Shown in pieces: positions 33,976-43,483 of a stretch of DNA of 64,000 bases. Both the position numbers and the translations under genes were made by a program. Position 1 is the stretch's first letter, and the number at the start of each line of letters is the position of its first letter. A model generated the notes under the pieces. The model searched no databases and was not told the origin of the DNA. It was given only the letters and a program-made list of their open reading frames with translations. Origin of the DNA: Paenibacillus donghaensis (lineage in GTDB: Bacteria > Bacillota > Bacilli > Paenibacillales > Paenibacillaceae); contig NZ_CP021780.1 in assembly GCF_002192415.1 (NCBI RefSeq), positions 1,860,001 to 1,924,000 of the forward strand, read 5' to 3'.

Positions 33976-35310
33976 GGGTCTGTCAATAATTTTGTGTAAA
34001 CTCTTTTAAGCACAGATTCCCCCGAGGGGGAGTCGCGATTTATCGCAAGTGTTGACCGACCCGATCTGGGAAAAATACCGAAAGCTGGAGGAGCATCTGT
34101 CCCCAGTTTTGGACACGGCCTGTCCATTTCCGAGTGACATCGACCGTGGCGAGATAGAGCATTTTAAGCAGCACCTCATCCGTCGGGAAGATACTTTTTC
34201 CCTTTGTCACCTTACGCAGCTGGCGGTGGTAACTCTCAATCATATTTGTCGTGTAGATGAGTTTGCGGATCTCAGGTGGGTACTTGAAACAGGTAGCTAA
34301 TTCGTCCCAATTATTCCGCCAGGAACGGAGTGTAAGTGGATATTTGACTCCCCACATCTCTTCAAAACGGTCGAGTTCAAGAAAGGCTCCTTCTTCTGTA
34401 GCTGCCTTGTAAATGGGCTTTAAATCGGCGGTGACCTTCTTCAGATCCTTGTACGAAACGTACCGTGTGGAGCTGCGGATTTGGTGAAAAATACACTTCT
34501 GGATTTCCGTTTGGGGGTAGCAGGCGGCAAACGCTTGAGAGAACCCAGACAGGTTGTCCACACAGATGATGAGGATGTCCAGAACCCCCCGATTCTTCAG
34601 TTCATTCAGGACACTAAGCCAGAACTTAGAGGACTCGTTCTCACCGATCCACATGCCCAGCACATCCTTGTTTCCATCCAGATCGATGCCAATGACCATG
34701 TAGGCTGCTTTGTTGATAATAGCCCCATCTTGAAGTGGATGGCATCCAAATAGACTACGGCGTAAACACCTTGTAAGGGGCGATTCTGCCACTCTTTAAT
34801 GAGGGGAACAATCTTATTAGTGACATTGGAAATGAGTGTAGGCGAGACCTCAATCCCGTACATATGCTATAGATGATCTTGGATATCTCTCGTGCTGACG
34901 CCGCCACAATCTGCTCCTCAATGCCCGTTACATTCGATTGATGCTTCTTGATGACCAAAGGCTCAAACTCGCCCAAACGGTCTCGGGGGATAACGATTTT
35001 CTGCTCACCGTACTCACTGACTACTGTTTTGCGACTTTTTCCATTGCGACTGTTTGGAGTGAGTTTCGCCTTCACTTCATGCTTTCCGTAACCCAAATGG
35101 GTATCCATTTCGGCTTCCAGCATCTCCTGAATCGTCTTGGCAAATAAGTCCTTTAAGGCATTCTGTGCATCCTGTGCGCTGACCAAGTTGTTTTCCTTTA
35201 TGAATTCCCGTAGTTGCTGTTTTGTCCAAAGTCCCATGTGTTCTCCCCAACCTTTCTCTTACTTCCATTTTAATGGGTTTGAGAGTTTGCACAATATATT
35301 TTACAGACTC
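33976..35310 (-). mobile_element. IS256-family insertion sequence with 8-bp target duplication
   Basis: The ends GGGTCTGTCAATAATTTTGT and (reverse complement of the right end) GAGTCTGTAAAATATATTGT are inverted repeats. The element is flanked by identical 8-mers TCATCAAA at 33968-33975 and 35311-35318. The transposase gene runs on the minus strand and is frameshifted. Confidence 0.88.
34040..35237 (-). pseudogene. IS256-family (mutator) transposase, two frameshifts
   Basis: The reading starts at 35237 (MGLWTKQQLREFIKENN), continues to ASAREISKIIYS, shifts near 34866 to MYGIEVSPTLISNVTNKI, and shifts again near 34735 to GAIINKAAYMVIGIDLDG. All three catalytic regions are readable: YLDAIH, CVDNLSGF and TNMIESYHRQLRKVTKG. 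The two single-base shifts make it inactive, although its intact target duplication suggests a fairly recent arrival. Confidence 0.88.
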
Positions 35311-35633
35311 TCATCAAAACCAGATTTGCGTTGTTGATCTGATCCTAAAATGTGGAGGGGAAATGAATATAATAATTCAATGATTATTTTCATTGTTTGA
35401 CTTTATTCAGACTAAGCGTGGTGTTTAGGCTTGATCTTTTGGGCCTGTGTGATAATTTTTAATCATGAGGGACATTTTTTTCTGGAGCTTGTTTTTGTCT
35501 TTCTTTTTTTCGCTCCACTTTTTTTACTAGTACCACCAAAGTTAATCTTTAGTAAGAACATTGTTTTTTTGTCTGCAATCAGTTTTCTTTCTATTCCGAT
35601 ATTTATAACTGTAATTGCATTAAGTCAATTCCG

Positions 35634-36178
35634 TTGGGAGAGCAGCAGCGGTATATAATTAATCAGACTTCATTAAGCAAGTTAATTGAAGATCGGGATA
35701 GCTACATTCACAAACATGAGGCTGCTTCCATCCTTGGAATTACAAAAGAGTCGATTGTACATTTGATTAAAGAAGAAATTCTTATGGAAAGTGCTCCATA
35801 TGAATTACATAAAATGATACCAAAAAGAGAGGTGGAAGATTTACTTCTAGAATGCTGTGGACCTTACCAACGTTCCTTTCGTGGGATTTCTTTTCACGAT
35901 GCATTAATAAAGTACTTCGTTAATGGTCTTAAGCTGATGTTTTGTATTCTGAGTATGAATTGGAACTCTGTACTACAAAGTTGAAAAAAGAAAGACAGGA
36001 AATAAAATGATTTTATTTTTCCGAAATAATGAAGATATTGCATATTGGGGAGAAAAACTGAAATTGTTACTTCAAGATAAGGGAATTATGTCTGATCAAA
36101 CGGTTATACTTAGGGATGGGAGAAAAAGATATCTATTCACTCAGGTGAAAATAGAAGAAATACAGAGTGCCTTGTGAT
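35634..36178 (+). pseudogene. Degraded DNA-binding protein, possibly a TniQ/TnsD-like transposon target selector
   Basis: A readable segment has a helix-turn-helix (YIHKHEAASILGITKESI), a basic stretch and the end FRGISFHDALIKYFVNGLKL, which after a one-base shift continues ADVLYSEYELELC. HTH followed by such a segment recalls the C-terminal part of TniQ/TnsD proteins, but the match is by eye only. A further frame to 36178 (GEKLKLLLQDKG...KRYLFTQVKIEEIQ) may belong to the same decayed gene. The upstream sequence (35319-35633) is AT-rich and encodes only a hydrophobic stretch that I do not recognise. Confidence 0.3.
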
Positions 36179-36242
36179 AGAACTTAGAATTATAGTTATT
36201 GGCGTTTAAAACGGCTTTAGCCAGATCAGAGGAGTAACGAAT

Positions 36243-36365
36243 ATGGATTCTAAAGTATATGTCTCTATAAATGGGTTAGTAAAAGAAGCAATTGGTCCAC
36301 AGTCGGAAAATGCTTTGCTTTTCGCAGCCTCACGGAAAAGTGCTGAAACGGTAATAAAAGAATAA
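36243..36365 (+). CDS. Small unknown ORF (40 codons)
   Basis: A short frame starting ATG with CAGAGGAG upstream encodes MDSKVYVSINGLVKEAIGPQ and 20 more residues. Good ribosome site, but no recognisable family; probably the start of a gene whose remainder (to about 36784) has decayed. Confidence 0.3.
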   Translation: MDSKVYVSINGLVKEAIGPQSENALLFAASRKSAETVIKE

Positions 36366-37153
36366 AGGGAGCAGCGACATATCTAAAGCAACGTTTTGCA
36401 GAAGCGTTTAAGAGATGTGTCTCTTTAGTTAAAAATAGAGGAGAATAAAGTCTACTCCAATTTCTAATAGATTTTAGGTGTTGGTATTGAGTATCAAAGT
36501 GCTGGAGTAAACGGAGCACCAAAAAGATCGCAAATCCAAGGGATTTCATAATCGAAAAGGACAAGTATTGAGCAATAAGCGCATGAACTAAAAGTACTTC
36601 TGAACTTTCATCTCCTATGACGCTTGAAGCAGAAGTGGCAGTCATAATTGTGGGGAGTATGCATTTAGGTAGTAGAGTTATTATCAATCATGACAGACTT
36701 AATTTGGTGTAAAATGGAGATTCATTAGCTGTAATTGATCCGGAAACAGCATATAGAGCAGATGCAAAGATAACCCAATCTAAGTAACAAGTAAATATAT
36801 CGTTGAACTGATGGGATACGGGAGTTTAAACAGCAACAGTGATAGACGTAATTTTTTCGTCAATAACTGCTGCTGTTTTTTTATATCAATCATGCTTGAG
36901 CCGTATGGTTTAGCCTGCTCCTTTAACTGGTGATTGAAACAGAGCAGATTCTCGAACGATTGGTACTGTGGGATGGTCCGTTCGCCATCCAGAGACTGCA
37001 GGGAGAGATGGAGCAGGACTCGTTCGAATGAAGGTCCTCTGATAAAAAAAGTTGCTAAGCTGCTTGTTCTGAATGAACACACAGTATGTTATACAATCAG
37101 TTTGAAATAAAAAGCCGCTGCTTTGACTCAGATACTTTAAGCGAAACTTTGCA
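36366..37153. other. Decayed coding DNA
   Basis: Short protein-like stretches in shifting frames are readable, for example GDSLAVIDPETAYRADAKI ending near 36787 and ILERLVLWDGPFAIQRLQGE near 36940-37020. Families are not recognisable. No repeats of note. Confidence 0.4.
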
Positions 37154-38029
37154 TTATTCATCATTCATCATTTCACTCATGTAAGTGTTTTTTAAAAAAT
37201 GTATTGCGGATTCTTTGTTTTTTGAATAAGAAATTTTATATACACAAGAATAAATCACATTTAAGACGTACTCAAAAGCAATTTGCGATGAAAAGGTACC
37301 GATCTTAGCATGTTTCTTTTCGTCGTTGGGCACCTGGATAAGGATAGGACTGAGATTTGCCAATTGACTTGTATGGATAGCTGTGATTGTGATGAAAGGT
37401 ATCTTTTCTTGTCTGAAATGTTGGGCAACTCTTAAATAAATCTGAGACTTTCCGTGGTAAGTCAAGAAAATAGCGCAATCTTCTTCAGTAAGATTTAATG
37501 TATGATGAGCCCATTCGGACAGTTCGGTGGCTATCACTACGTATTTGTTGATTTTTATTAACTTATTCTGAAAGCTTCTCGCCCGAATTTGGGAATCCCC
37601 TAAAGCATAGATAAAGATCCTTTTCGCCTGGTCCAGCATCTTGGCTGTTTGTGACAAAACATCATTATCCATGAATGTAGAAGTTTTGTCGACCGTTTCT
37701 TTGATTAATTCTGCGATTTCTTTCGCCACTTGAAGTGATGATTCATCCAGACCAAACGGATAATTAGGATCAACGCTAGAAGTATTCTGGGTATGTTGCT
37801 GGAATTCCGTAGCAAGTTTTATAATGAAGTCCTTGAATCCGGCTAGCCCGAGTTTATGTATTAACCTATTAATCGCTGAATGTGAAGTAAAGGTTTCCTT
37901 TGCAAGTTCCTGGATACTGAAATGCAACATACTTTCCTTATTTAACAAGATATAGGCAGCAATACTTTTTTCATTTGGTGTAAAGTTTTGCATTTCCGAT
38001 AACTGCATTAGTATTTTCAGCAGATTCAC
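37154..38029 (-). CDS. MurR/RpiR family transcriptional regulator
   Basis: About 291 residues. The N-terminal RpiR helix-turn-helix is clear (FTPNEKSIAAYILLNKE, then IQELAKETFTSHSAINRLI), and the C-terminal half is a SIS sugar-phosphate-binding domain (RIFIYALGDSQIRARSFQNKL, FLTYHGKSQ). Such proteins sense sugar phosphates and control nearby catabolic genes. The start is uncertain: GTG 38029 (VNLLKILMQLSEM) gives the usual family N-terminus, ATG 38008 is the alternative. It is divergent from two Gfo/Idh oxidoreductase genes, the likely targets. Confidence 0.87.
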   Translation of the reverse strand: MNLLKILMQLSEMQNFTPNEKSIAAYILLNKESMLHFSIQELAKETFTSHSAINRLIHKLGLAGFKDFIIKLATEFQQHTQNTSSVDPNYPFGLDESSLQVAKEIAELIKETVDKTSTFMDNDVLSQTAKMLDQAKRIFIYALGDSQIRARSFQNKLIKINKYVVIATELSEWAHHTLNLTEEDCAIFLTYHGKSQIYLRVAQHFRQEKIPFITITAIHTSQLANLSPILIQVPNDEKKHAKIGTFSSQIAFEYVLNVIYSCVYKISYSKNKESAIHFLKNTYMSEMMNDE

Positions 38030-38145
38030 CCCTATTAGATTAAAGTCTAGTTTAATCAAGAAAGCAATGTAATAAACATTTTGATCAAAAAAAAACGCCA
38101 TATATACAGATAATTGGTCGATTGTACCGTTTTGTCGGCAAAGCC

Positions 38146-38173
38146 TTTACGCTCGACTAAGTTGGTCTATAAT
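38146..38173 (+). promoter_or_regulatory. Putative promoter of the Gfo/Idh pair
   Basis: TTTACG (38146-38151) and TATAAT (38168-38173) are spaced by 16 bases, about 30 bases before the first oxidoreductase gene and within the divergent region that the RpiR regulator would bind. Confidence 0.45.
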
Positions 38174-38203
38174 GAGTGAAAACGAATCTGAGGAGGAATT
38201 AAA

Positions 38204-39223
38204 ATGCTTACCATCGGTTATATAGGGAATGGCAAAAGCACAAATCGTTATCATCTACCTTTTTCATTGAACAGGGATCATTTAAAAGTGAAGACAATAT
38301 ACGCCCGTAATCCAGAAAAAGGAGAATGGGGAAAGGCTCCAGGCGTTCTATACACAGAAGATATTGATACGTTAATGAACGATGAGAAGATCCAATTAAT
38401 CGTTGTTTGTACTCCTCTAGAGTCCCATTATGCTTTTGCCAAAATGGCACTAGAACACGGAAAGAATGTGCTTGTTGAGAAGCCCTTTATGATGACCAAA
38501 GCTGAAGCTGTGGAGCTTTTTGATTATGCCAAAGAGAGAAACTTGATCATACAATGCTATCAGAATAGACGTTACGATTCGGATTTCCTCACAACAAAGA
38601 AAGTGATTGAAACAGGCAAGCTTGGTGAATTGCTGGAAGTGGAGATGCACTATGATTATTACCGCCCGGAGATCCCAAATTCGGTCAATCATTTTTCCAA
38701 GTATAACAGTTATTTATACGGACATGCTATTCACACTATTGATCAGGTTCTTTCATATTTTGGAAAACCGGACAAGACTCATTACGATGTTCGTCAATTG
38801 CTGGGAAGCGGCAGAATGAATGATTACTTTGATATGGATTTTTATTATTCATCACTCAAAGTATCTGTTAAATCAAGCTTCTTCCGTTTAAAAGCACGAC
38901 CAAGCTTTGTAGTATATGGTAAAAAGGGGATATTCGTTAAAGAAACAAAGGACCGCCAGGAGGAACACCTTAAATTATTCTACATGCCTAAGGAACACGC
39001 CGATTTTGGTATAGACTCTCCAGAACATTATGGCACTCTAACATATTTGGATGATGAAGGAATATATCATGAAGAAAAAGTGGTCTCGGAGAAGGGAGAC
39101 TATGCTCGGGTATATGACGATATGTATCAAGCCATATTACACGGCAAAGAAAAAGTAATCAAAGATGAAGAGACAATAACTGCTATGGATATATTAGAAC
39201 AAGGCATAAAGGAGTGTAATTAA
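38204..39223 (+). CDS. Gfo/Idh/MocA family oxidoreductase
   Basis: A 339-residue NAD(P)-dependent sugar or polyol dehydrogenase. The N-terminal Rossmann domain has TIGYIGNGKSTNRYHLP, the shared CTPLESHYAFAKMALEHGKN and VLVEKPF with the conserved catalytic Lys. The C-terminal alpha/beta domain binds substrate (YGHAIHTIDQVLSYFG holds the usual His). Its substrate is unknown. GAGGAGG precedes the ATG. The next oxidoreductase gene begins one base after its stop, so the two form a tight operon under the divergent RpiR regulator. Confidence 0.9.
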   Translation: MLTIGYIGNGKSTNRYHLPFSLNRDHLKVKTIYARNPEKGEWGKAPGVLYTEDIDTLMNDEKIQLIVVCTPLESHYAFAKMALEHGKNVLVEKPFMMTKAEAVELFDYAKERNLIIQCYQNRRYDSDFLTTKKVIETGKLGELLEVEMHYDYYRPEIPNSVNHFSKYNSYLYGHAIHTIDQVLSYFGKPDKTHYDVRQLLGSGRMNDYFDMDFYYSSLKVSVKSSFFRLKARPSFVVYGKKGIFVKETKDRQEEHLKLFYMPKEHADFGIDSPEHYGTLTYLDDEGIYHEEKVVSEKGDYARVYDDMYQAILHGKEKVIKDEETITAMDILEQGIKECN

Positions 39224-39224
39224 T

Positions 39225-40235
39225 ATGCGATTGGGAATTGTCGGAGCCGGTATGATCGTAGAAGATTTATTAAGCTTTATCCATGAGATCCCTAGCATTT
39301 CACTTGTTGCAATCTGTGCCAGACCCGTCGAGCAGAAGAAATTACTTGACTTGCAAACCAAACATGGGATTTCTCAAATCTATGTGGATTACAACGAGAT
39401 GCTGTTGGATGATTCAGTGGATACTATCTATATCGGTTTGCCTAATCATCTTCACTATGACTATTCGAAAGAAGCCATAATCCGTGGCAAGCATGTGATT
39501 TGTGAGAAACCTTTTACTTCCAATTTGAATGAATTTTTGGAGTTGAAAGAACTTGCACAGCAAAACCAACTTATACTGGTGGAAGCGATTACGAATCAAT
39601 ATTTAAAAAATGCTCTGACGATGAAGGAATATCTGACTAAGCTTGGTGAGATTAAAATAGTAGAATGCAACTATTCCCAATATTCATCGAGGTACGATGC
39701 TTTCAAAGCTGGAGAAACCCCACCTGCATTCAGTGCTGAAATGTCTGGAGGAGCATTGATGGATATTAATATTTATAATATCCATTTGGTGGTTGGATTC
39801 TTCGGGAGTCCTAAGAAGGTTGAATACTTCGCAAACATAGAGCGGGGAATTGATACCTCAGGTGTACTGCTGCTTGATTATGGTGACTTCAAGTGCGTCT
39901 CTATTGGTTCAAAAGATAGTACGGCCCCAAATAGCGTGAACATTCAGGGTAGAAAGGGGTATATACACATGGCAAGTTCAGCAAATGTATGTGACTACTT
40001 TGATTACACCCTCAATAAGGAAATTCCAATCCGGGTGGACTATAAAAATCATTTTCACCGGATGTATGATGAATTTATTGAATTTGATCGTATGATACAG
40101 AAAAAAGATATGGAAAAAGCCGCGAATATGCTTGAGCACAGTGAGAGAGTCATGCGTGTGATTGATATTGCCAAGCAATCCGCCAATCTTATATTTGGTT
40201 CGGACAGCTCAACGGCAGCATCTCAAGGTATTTGA
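39225..40235 (+). CDS. Gfo/Idh/MocA family oxidoreductase
   Basis: A 336-residue member of the same family as its upstream neighbour but not a close copy. Visible are RLGIVGAGMIVEDLLSFI at the N-terminus, IGLPNHLHYDYSKEAII, and the EKPF motif (GKHVICEKPFTSN) carrying the catalytic Lys. SGGALMDINIYNIHLVVGFF supplies the substrate-side His. Both genes probably act in successive steps on one sugar derivative; this is inference from the arrangement. The following 190 bases hold no gene. Confidence 0.9.
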   Translation: MRLGIVGAGMIVEDLLSFIHEIPSISLVAICARPVEQKKLLDLQTKHGISQIYVDYNEMLLDDSVDTIYIGLPNHLHYDYSKEAIIRGKHVICEKPFTSNLNEFLELKELAQQNQLILVEAITNQYLKNALTMKEYLTKLGEIKIVECNYSQYSSRYDAFKAGETPPAFSAEMSGGALMDINIYNIHLVVGFFGSPKKVEYFANIERGIDTSGVLLLDYGDFKCVSIGSKDSTAPNSVNIQGRKGYIHMASSANVCDYFDYTLNKEIPIRVDYKNHFHRMYDEFIEFDRMIQKKDMEKAANMLEHSERVMRVIDIAKQSANLIFGSDSSTAASQGI

Positions 40236-40429
40236 TGATTTCGAGGAAAATGTAAAAATGTATAGAAACAAGGAGCTGATCATATGATTAGCTCCTTGTT
40301 TCGTAGTACGCCAAGTATGGATGGAATCTATAGGTTTGAGATAGATAGTAGTAATTACTATCTTAGGCAGGAGCAAAGGCATGTAAGAGAAGATGAAACA
40401 GGTGAATGTATTGGAAGATAGCGTGATTA

Positions 40430-40849
40430 CTATATCTTTACTTCAGGCTTTGCGGTATCCCATTTACTAGGGTTTGTACTATCAGCAACTTGATTTGTTA
40501 TGATTTTTTCATAGAGTGTCAACTTATCATCTAAAAATTTAATGCGATTTTGAACTTCAATTAATTGTTCAGCGGTACTCTTTTTTTGATTCATGATGAT
40601 TTCCCAGCGTTTCTCAATCGTTTCATTACCAATTAAGCACAACTCATTGTACTCGCGAATATCGCTTAGAGACATACCACAATTTTTAAGGTATCGAACG
40701 CCGATTAACCAATTTACAGAAGTCTCATCCAACAGACGATTGTTATGTTTGTCCCGTTGAAGACTTGGTACTAAGCCTTGATCTGTATAATATCGAATAG
40801 TGTGTTTAGACATACCTAACATTTCTGAAACATCATTTACTGTATACAT
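40430..40849 (-). CDS. MerR family transcriptional regulator (AdhR-like)
   Basis: A 139-residue regulator. The winged HTH is typical: MYTVNDVSEMLGMSKHTIRY then YTDQGLVPSLQRD. A coiled-coil dimerisation helix follows (MNQKKSTAEQLIEVQNRIKF); there is no Cys-rich metal site, as in the aldehyde-responsive AdhR group. The start is set by GAAAGGAG upstream of ATG 40849. It is divergent from the aldo/keto reductase remnant and alcohol dehydrogenase genes, whose promoter has the 19-bp spacer and dyad this family needs. A similar dyad lies in its own leader. Confidence 0.88.
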   Translation of the reverse strand: MYTVNDVSEMLGMSKHTIRYYTDQGLVPSLQRDKHNNRLLDETSVNWLIGVRYLKNCGMSLSDIREYNELCLIGNETIEKRWEIIMNQKKSTAEQLIEVQNRIKFLDDKLTLYEKIITNQVADSTNPSKWDTAKPEVKI

Positions 40850-40869
40850 ATTGGAAACTCCTTTCATCA

Positions 40870-40973
40870 TTCAAGTAACTCGAATACATATTTTAAAATA
40901 GACAATAATAATATGAAAGTCAACTTTATTCCGAAAAAAACATTGACTTCGAGTAGCTCGAATCCTTTAGAGT
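40870..40973. promoter_or_regulatory. MerR-type operator-promoter and autoregulatory site
   Basis: On the plus strand TTGACT (40943-40948) and TAGAGT (40968-40973) are separated by 19 bp, the long spacer typical of MerR promoters, with the dyad TTCGAGTAGCTCGAA inside. A variant dyad, TTCAAGTAACTCGAA, lies at 40870-40884 in the merR leader. Confidence 0.75.
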
Positions 40974-41010
40974 ATTATATGACTTTAGGATAAGGGAGGG
41001 GGAAGGTTAC

Positions 41011-41219
41011 GTGAATATTGTTGTGAATTTCATGGTTTAAAAAGTTTCAGCAATCGGACTCGGTTGTCCGAATATGAATGATTTTAGGATATGGTCCAGC
41101 TTATACGCATAGGGTTTGATTAATTTTATGTTTTAAGCAGTTGATGGTAGTGTTACTTTTTTGATACAGCGGAAGCATACGGATCATATATCGAAGAATT
41201 AGCTGGTGTTGGACTTTAA
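41011..41219 (+). pseudogene. Collapsed aldo/keto reductase remnant
   Basis: Directly behind the MerR promoter a short frame start is followed by VSAIGLGCPNMNDF and, after shifts, FFDTAEAYGSYIEELAG, the N-terminal hallmark of YhdN-type aldo/keto reductases (FFDTAxxYG). More than three quarters of the gene is gone. The remaining spacer to 41377 encodes nothing. Confidence 0.6.
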
Positions 41220-41377
41220 TAAAACCTAAAAAAGTAGTTTTGACTACAAAAATAAACGGTTAGAAGAGATTCATTGGTAGATTTCATTTTTATAAATTTA
41301 ACATGATTGGCTGTTTTATGTTAGGTGATTAGGAGCATAGAGTACTTTTAATGTTGTCAAAAAAAGGAGGATGTTTT

Positions 41378-42436
41378 ATGAAAGGATATGCATTAATTGG
41401 GAAAAATAAAACTGAGTGGCGGGATTTTTCCATGCCTAAAATAAATCCTTATGGAGCAATTATTGAAACCAAAGTAGTTTCTCCTTGTACAACGGATATT
41501 CATTTGCTTGAAACTGGGGCAGTAGATAATCCTTCATTAATTGGTAAACCAATGGGACATGAAATGGCTGGAATCGTGATAGAAGTAGGGTCAGAGGTTA
41601 AGGAATTCAAGGTTGGAGACCGAGTATTAGTATCTGCTACTCAAGCTAACTTTAGAAGTCTGGAAGCACAAGCAGGGATGTCTAAGTTAGCCGATACCAA
41701 TCAATATTGGATGGATGATCCAGAGCGCGGCGGAACATTCGTGGAAAAATATTATTTGCTTGATGCAGATATGAACTTAGCTCACATTCCAGATTCTGTT
41801 ACTTGGGAACAAGCTGTAATGACTCCTGATATGATTCTTACCGCTTTTGAAGGCGTCAGAGAGGCTAATATTGAATTTGGTGATTCAGTAGTATTTATCG
41901 GTGTTGGTCCTGTTGGACTTATGGGCGTTCAAGCTGCTGCTATTCGTGGTGCTGGAAAAATATTTGCAGTAGGTTCACGTCAAGTTTGTTTTGATGTAGC
42001 AAAAGAATTAGGAGCAACCGATACGATTGACTACCATGATAGTGATTATGTGGAAGAAATATTGAAACGCAATGGTGGTCCTGTTGACCGTGTAGTAATT
42101 TCTAGCGGTACGGAAGACTCCCTTTCAATTGCACTAAAACTTGTTAAACGCGGTGGGATTGTTTGTAACCTTGCCTCATATTTTGGACATAGTTCTATTT
42201 CAATTGATCTTGAAGCATGGGCATTTGGAGCCAGCGATAAAACAATTGTTTCTCCTTTATGTCCTGGTGGAAGATTACTAATGGATAAAATGTTGAAGTT
42301 AATTGAGAATGGACGTATTCACCCAGAAAAAATTATTACACACAAATTTTATGGAATGGAAAAAATAGAGGATGCAATGCAATTATTCATCAATCGAGAT
42401 AGATCATTAATCAAACCAGTAGTTTTCTTTGACTAA
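41378..42436 (+). CDS. Zinc-dependent alcohol dehydrogenase (secondary-alcohol/TbADH-like)
   Basis: A 352-residue medium-chain dehydrogenase, the normal length for the Thermoanaerobacter-type NADP secondary-alcohol dehydrogenases. Catalytic zinc ligands appear as Cys in VVSPCTTDIHLLE, His/Glu in GKPMGHEMAGIVIEVGSEV, and Asp in TPDMILTAFEGV. The Rossmann motif is GVGPVGLMGVQAAAIRGAG; AVGSRQ suggests NADP preference. The structural-zinc Cys cluster is absent, as in that group. AAAGGAGGATG precedes the ATG at 41378. It is downstream of the MerR promoter and probably reduces aldehydes or ketones. Confidence 0.9.
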   Translation: MKGYALIGKNKTEWRDFSMPKINPYGAIIETKVVSPCTTDIHLLETGAVDNPSLIGKPMGHEMAGIVIEVGSEVKEFKVGDRVLVSATQANFRSLEAQAGMSKLADTNQYWMDDPERGGTFVEKYYLLDADMNLAHIPDSVTWEQAVMTPDMILTAFEGVREANIEFGDSVVFIGVGPVGLMGVQAAAIRGAGKIFAVGSRQVCFDVAKELGATDTIDYHDSDYVEEILKRNGGPVDRVVISSGTEDSLSIALKLVKRGGIVCNLASYFGHSSISIDLEAWAFGASDKTIVSPLCPGGRLLMDKMLKLIENGRIHPEKIITHKFYGMEKIEDAMQLFINRDRSLIKPVVFFD

Positions 42437-42502
42437 TTTTCTATTATCTTATTAAGTAAGGAACTGCCTATAGAAAATATTTTACCAGGAGGAATTGAGA
42501 TT

Positions 42503-43348
42503 ATGGAGACAATTACTTTAAGTAACGGGGTTAAGATGCCAATTTTGGGCTATGGAGTTTATCAAATTAGTGATCTTGAAGAATGTGAACGCGTTGTAAG
42601 TGAAGCGATTGAAGTAGGGTATCGTTCTATAGATACTGCACAGGCCTATGGAAATGAAGCGGCTGTTGGCAATGCAGTTCGTAAAAGTGGTATACCACGT
42701 GAAGAGTTCTTTATTACAACAAAGGTTTGGATTTCCAATGCCGGTTATGAAAAAGCAAAAGCATCAATTGATGAGTCTTTACGTTTACTACAAACTGATT
42801 ACGTTGACTTAGTGTTAGTACACCAACCATTTAATGATTACTATGGAACTTATCGTGCAATGGAACAATACTACAAAGAAGGGGATATTAAAGCGATTGG
42901 TGTAAGTAATTTTTATCCAGACCGTTTTATTGATATCGCTCAGTTTAGTGAAATTAGTCCTATGGTAAACCAAGTTGAAACTCATGTGTTTAACCAACAA
43001 AAACAAGCACAAGAAATTATGGCGAAATTCGGTACACAGATTGAGTCTTGGGGACCTTTTGCGGAAGGGAAAAATGATTTCTTTGCGAATGAAACCCTAA
43101 AAAAAATTGGTGAGCAATATGGGAAATCGGTTGCTCAAGTTGCTCTTCGTTACTTAATTCAACGAAATGTTGTTGTCATTCCTAAAACAGTGACAAAAGA
43201 ACGAATGATACAAAATTTTGATATCTTTGGTTTTGCCTTAACGAACGTAGATGTGGAAAAAATTTCTAAATTAGATCAAGAACAAAGTCTGTTCTTCTCA
43301 CATTACGATCCAGAAACAGTTGAATTTTTAACAGGACTAGGAAAATAA
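42503..43348 (+). CDS. Aldo/keto reductase (AKR5-like)
   Basis: A 281-residue TIM-barrel NADPH oxidoreductase. The family signatures are present: GYRSIDTAQAYGNEAAVG with catalytic Asp and Tyr, the active-site Lys in FFITTKVWISN, VDLVLVHQPFND with the His, and the NADPH site VVVIPKTVTKERM. AGGAGGAATTGAG precedes the ATG. It lies 66 bases after the alcohol dehydrogenase in the same direction and is probably part of the MerR-controlled carbonyl-detoxification group. Confidence 0.92.
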   Translation: METITLSNGVKMPILGYGVYQISDLEECERVVSEAIEVGYRSIDTAQAYGNEAAVGNAVRKSGIPREEFFITTKVWISNAGYEKAKASIDESLRLLQTDYVDLVLVHQPFNDYYGTYRAMEQYYKEGDIKAIGVSNFYPDRFIDIAQFSEISPMVNQVETHVFNQQKQAQEIMAKFGTQIESWGPFAEGKNDFFANETLKKIGEQYGKSVAQVALRYLIQRNVVVIPKTVTKERMIQNFDIFGFALTNVDVEKISKLDQEQSLFFSHYDPETVEFLTGLGK

Positions 43349-43483
43349 TCAGGAATACTGCTTATCCCTCTCCGGTATTAACAACGGGATTGATAGGTAG
43401 AGGCATAACAATGGGACTAGAATAGTTTTTGTATAAAGAGAACATATCTGATTGAAATAAAATTTGAAAGAAGTGATCGTAAA

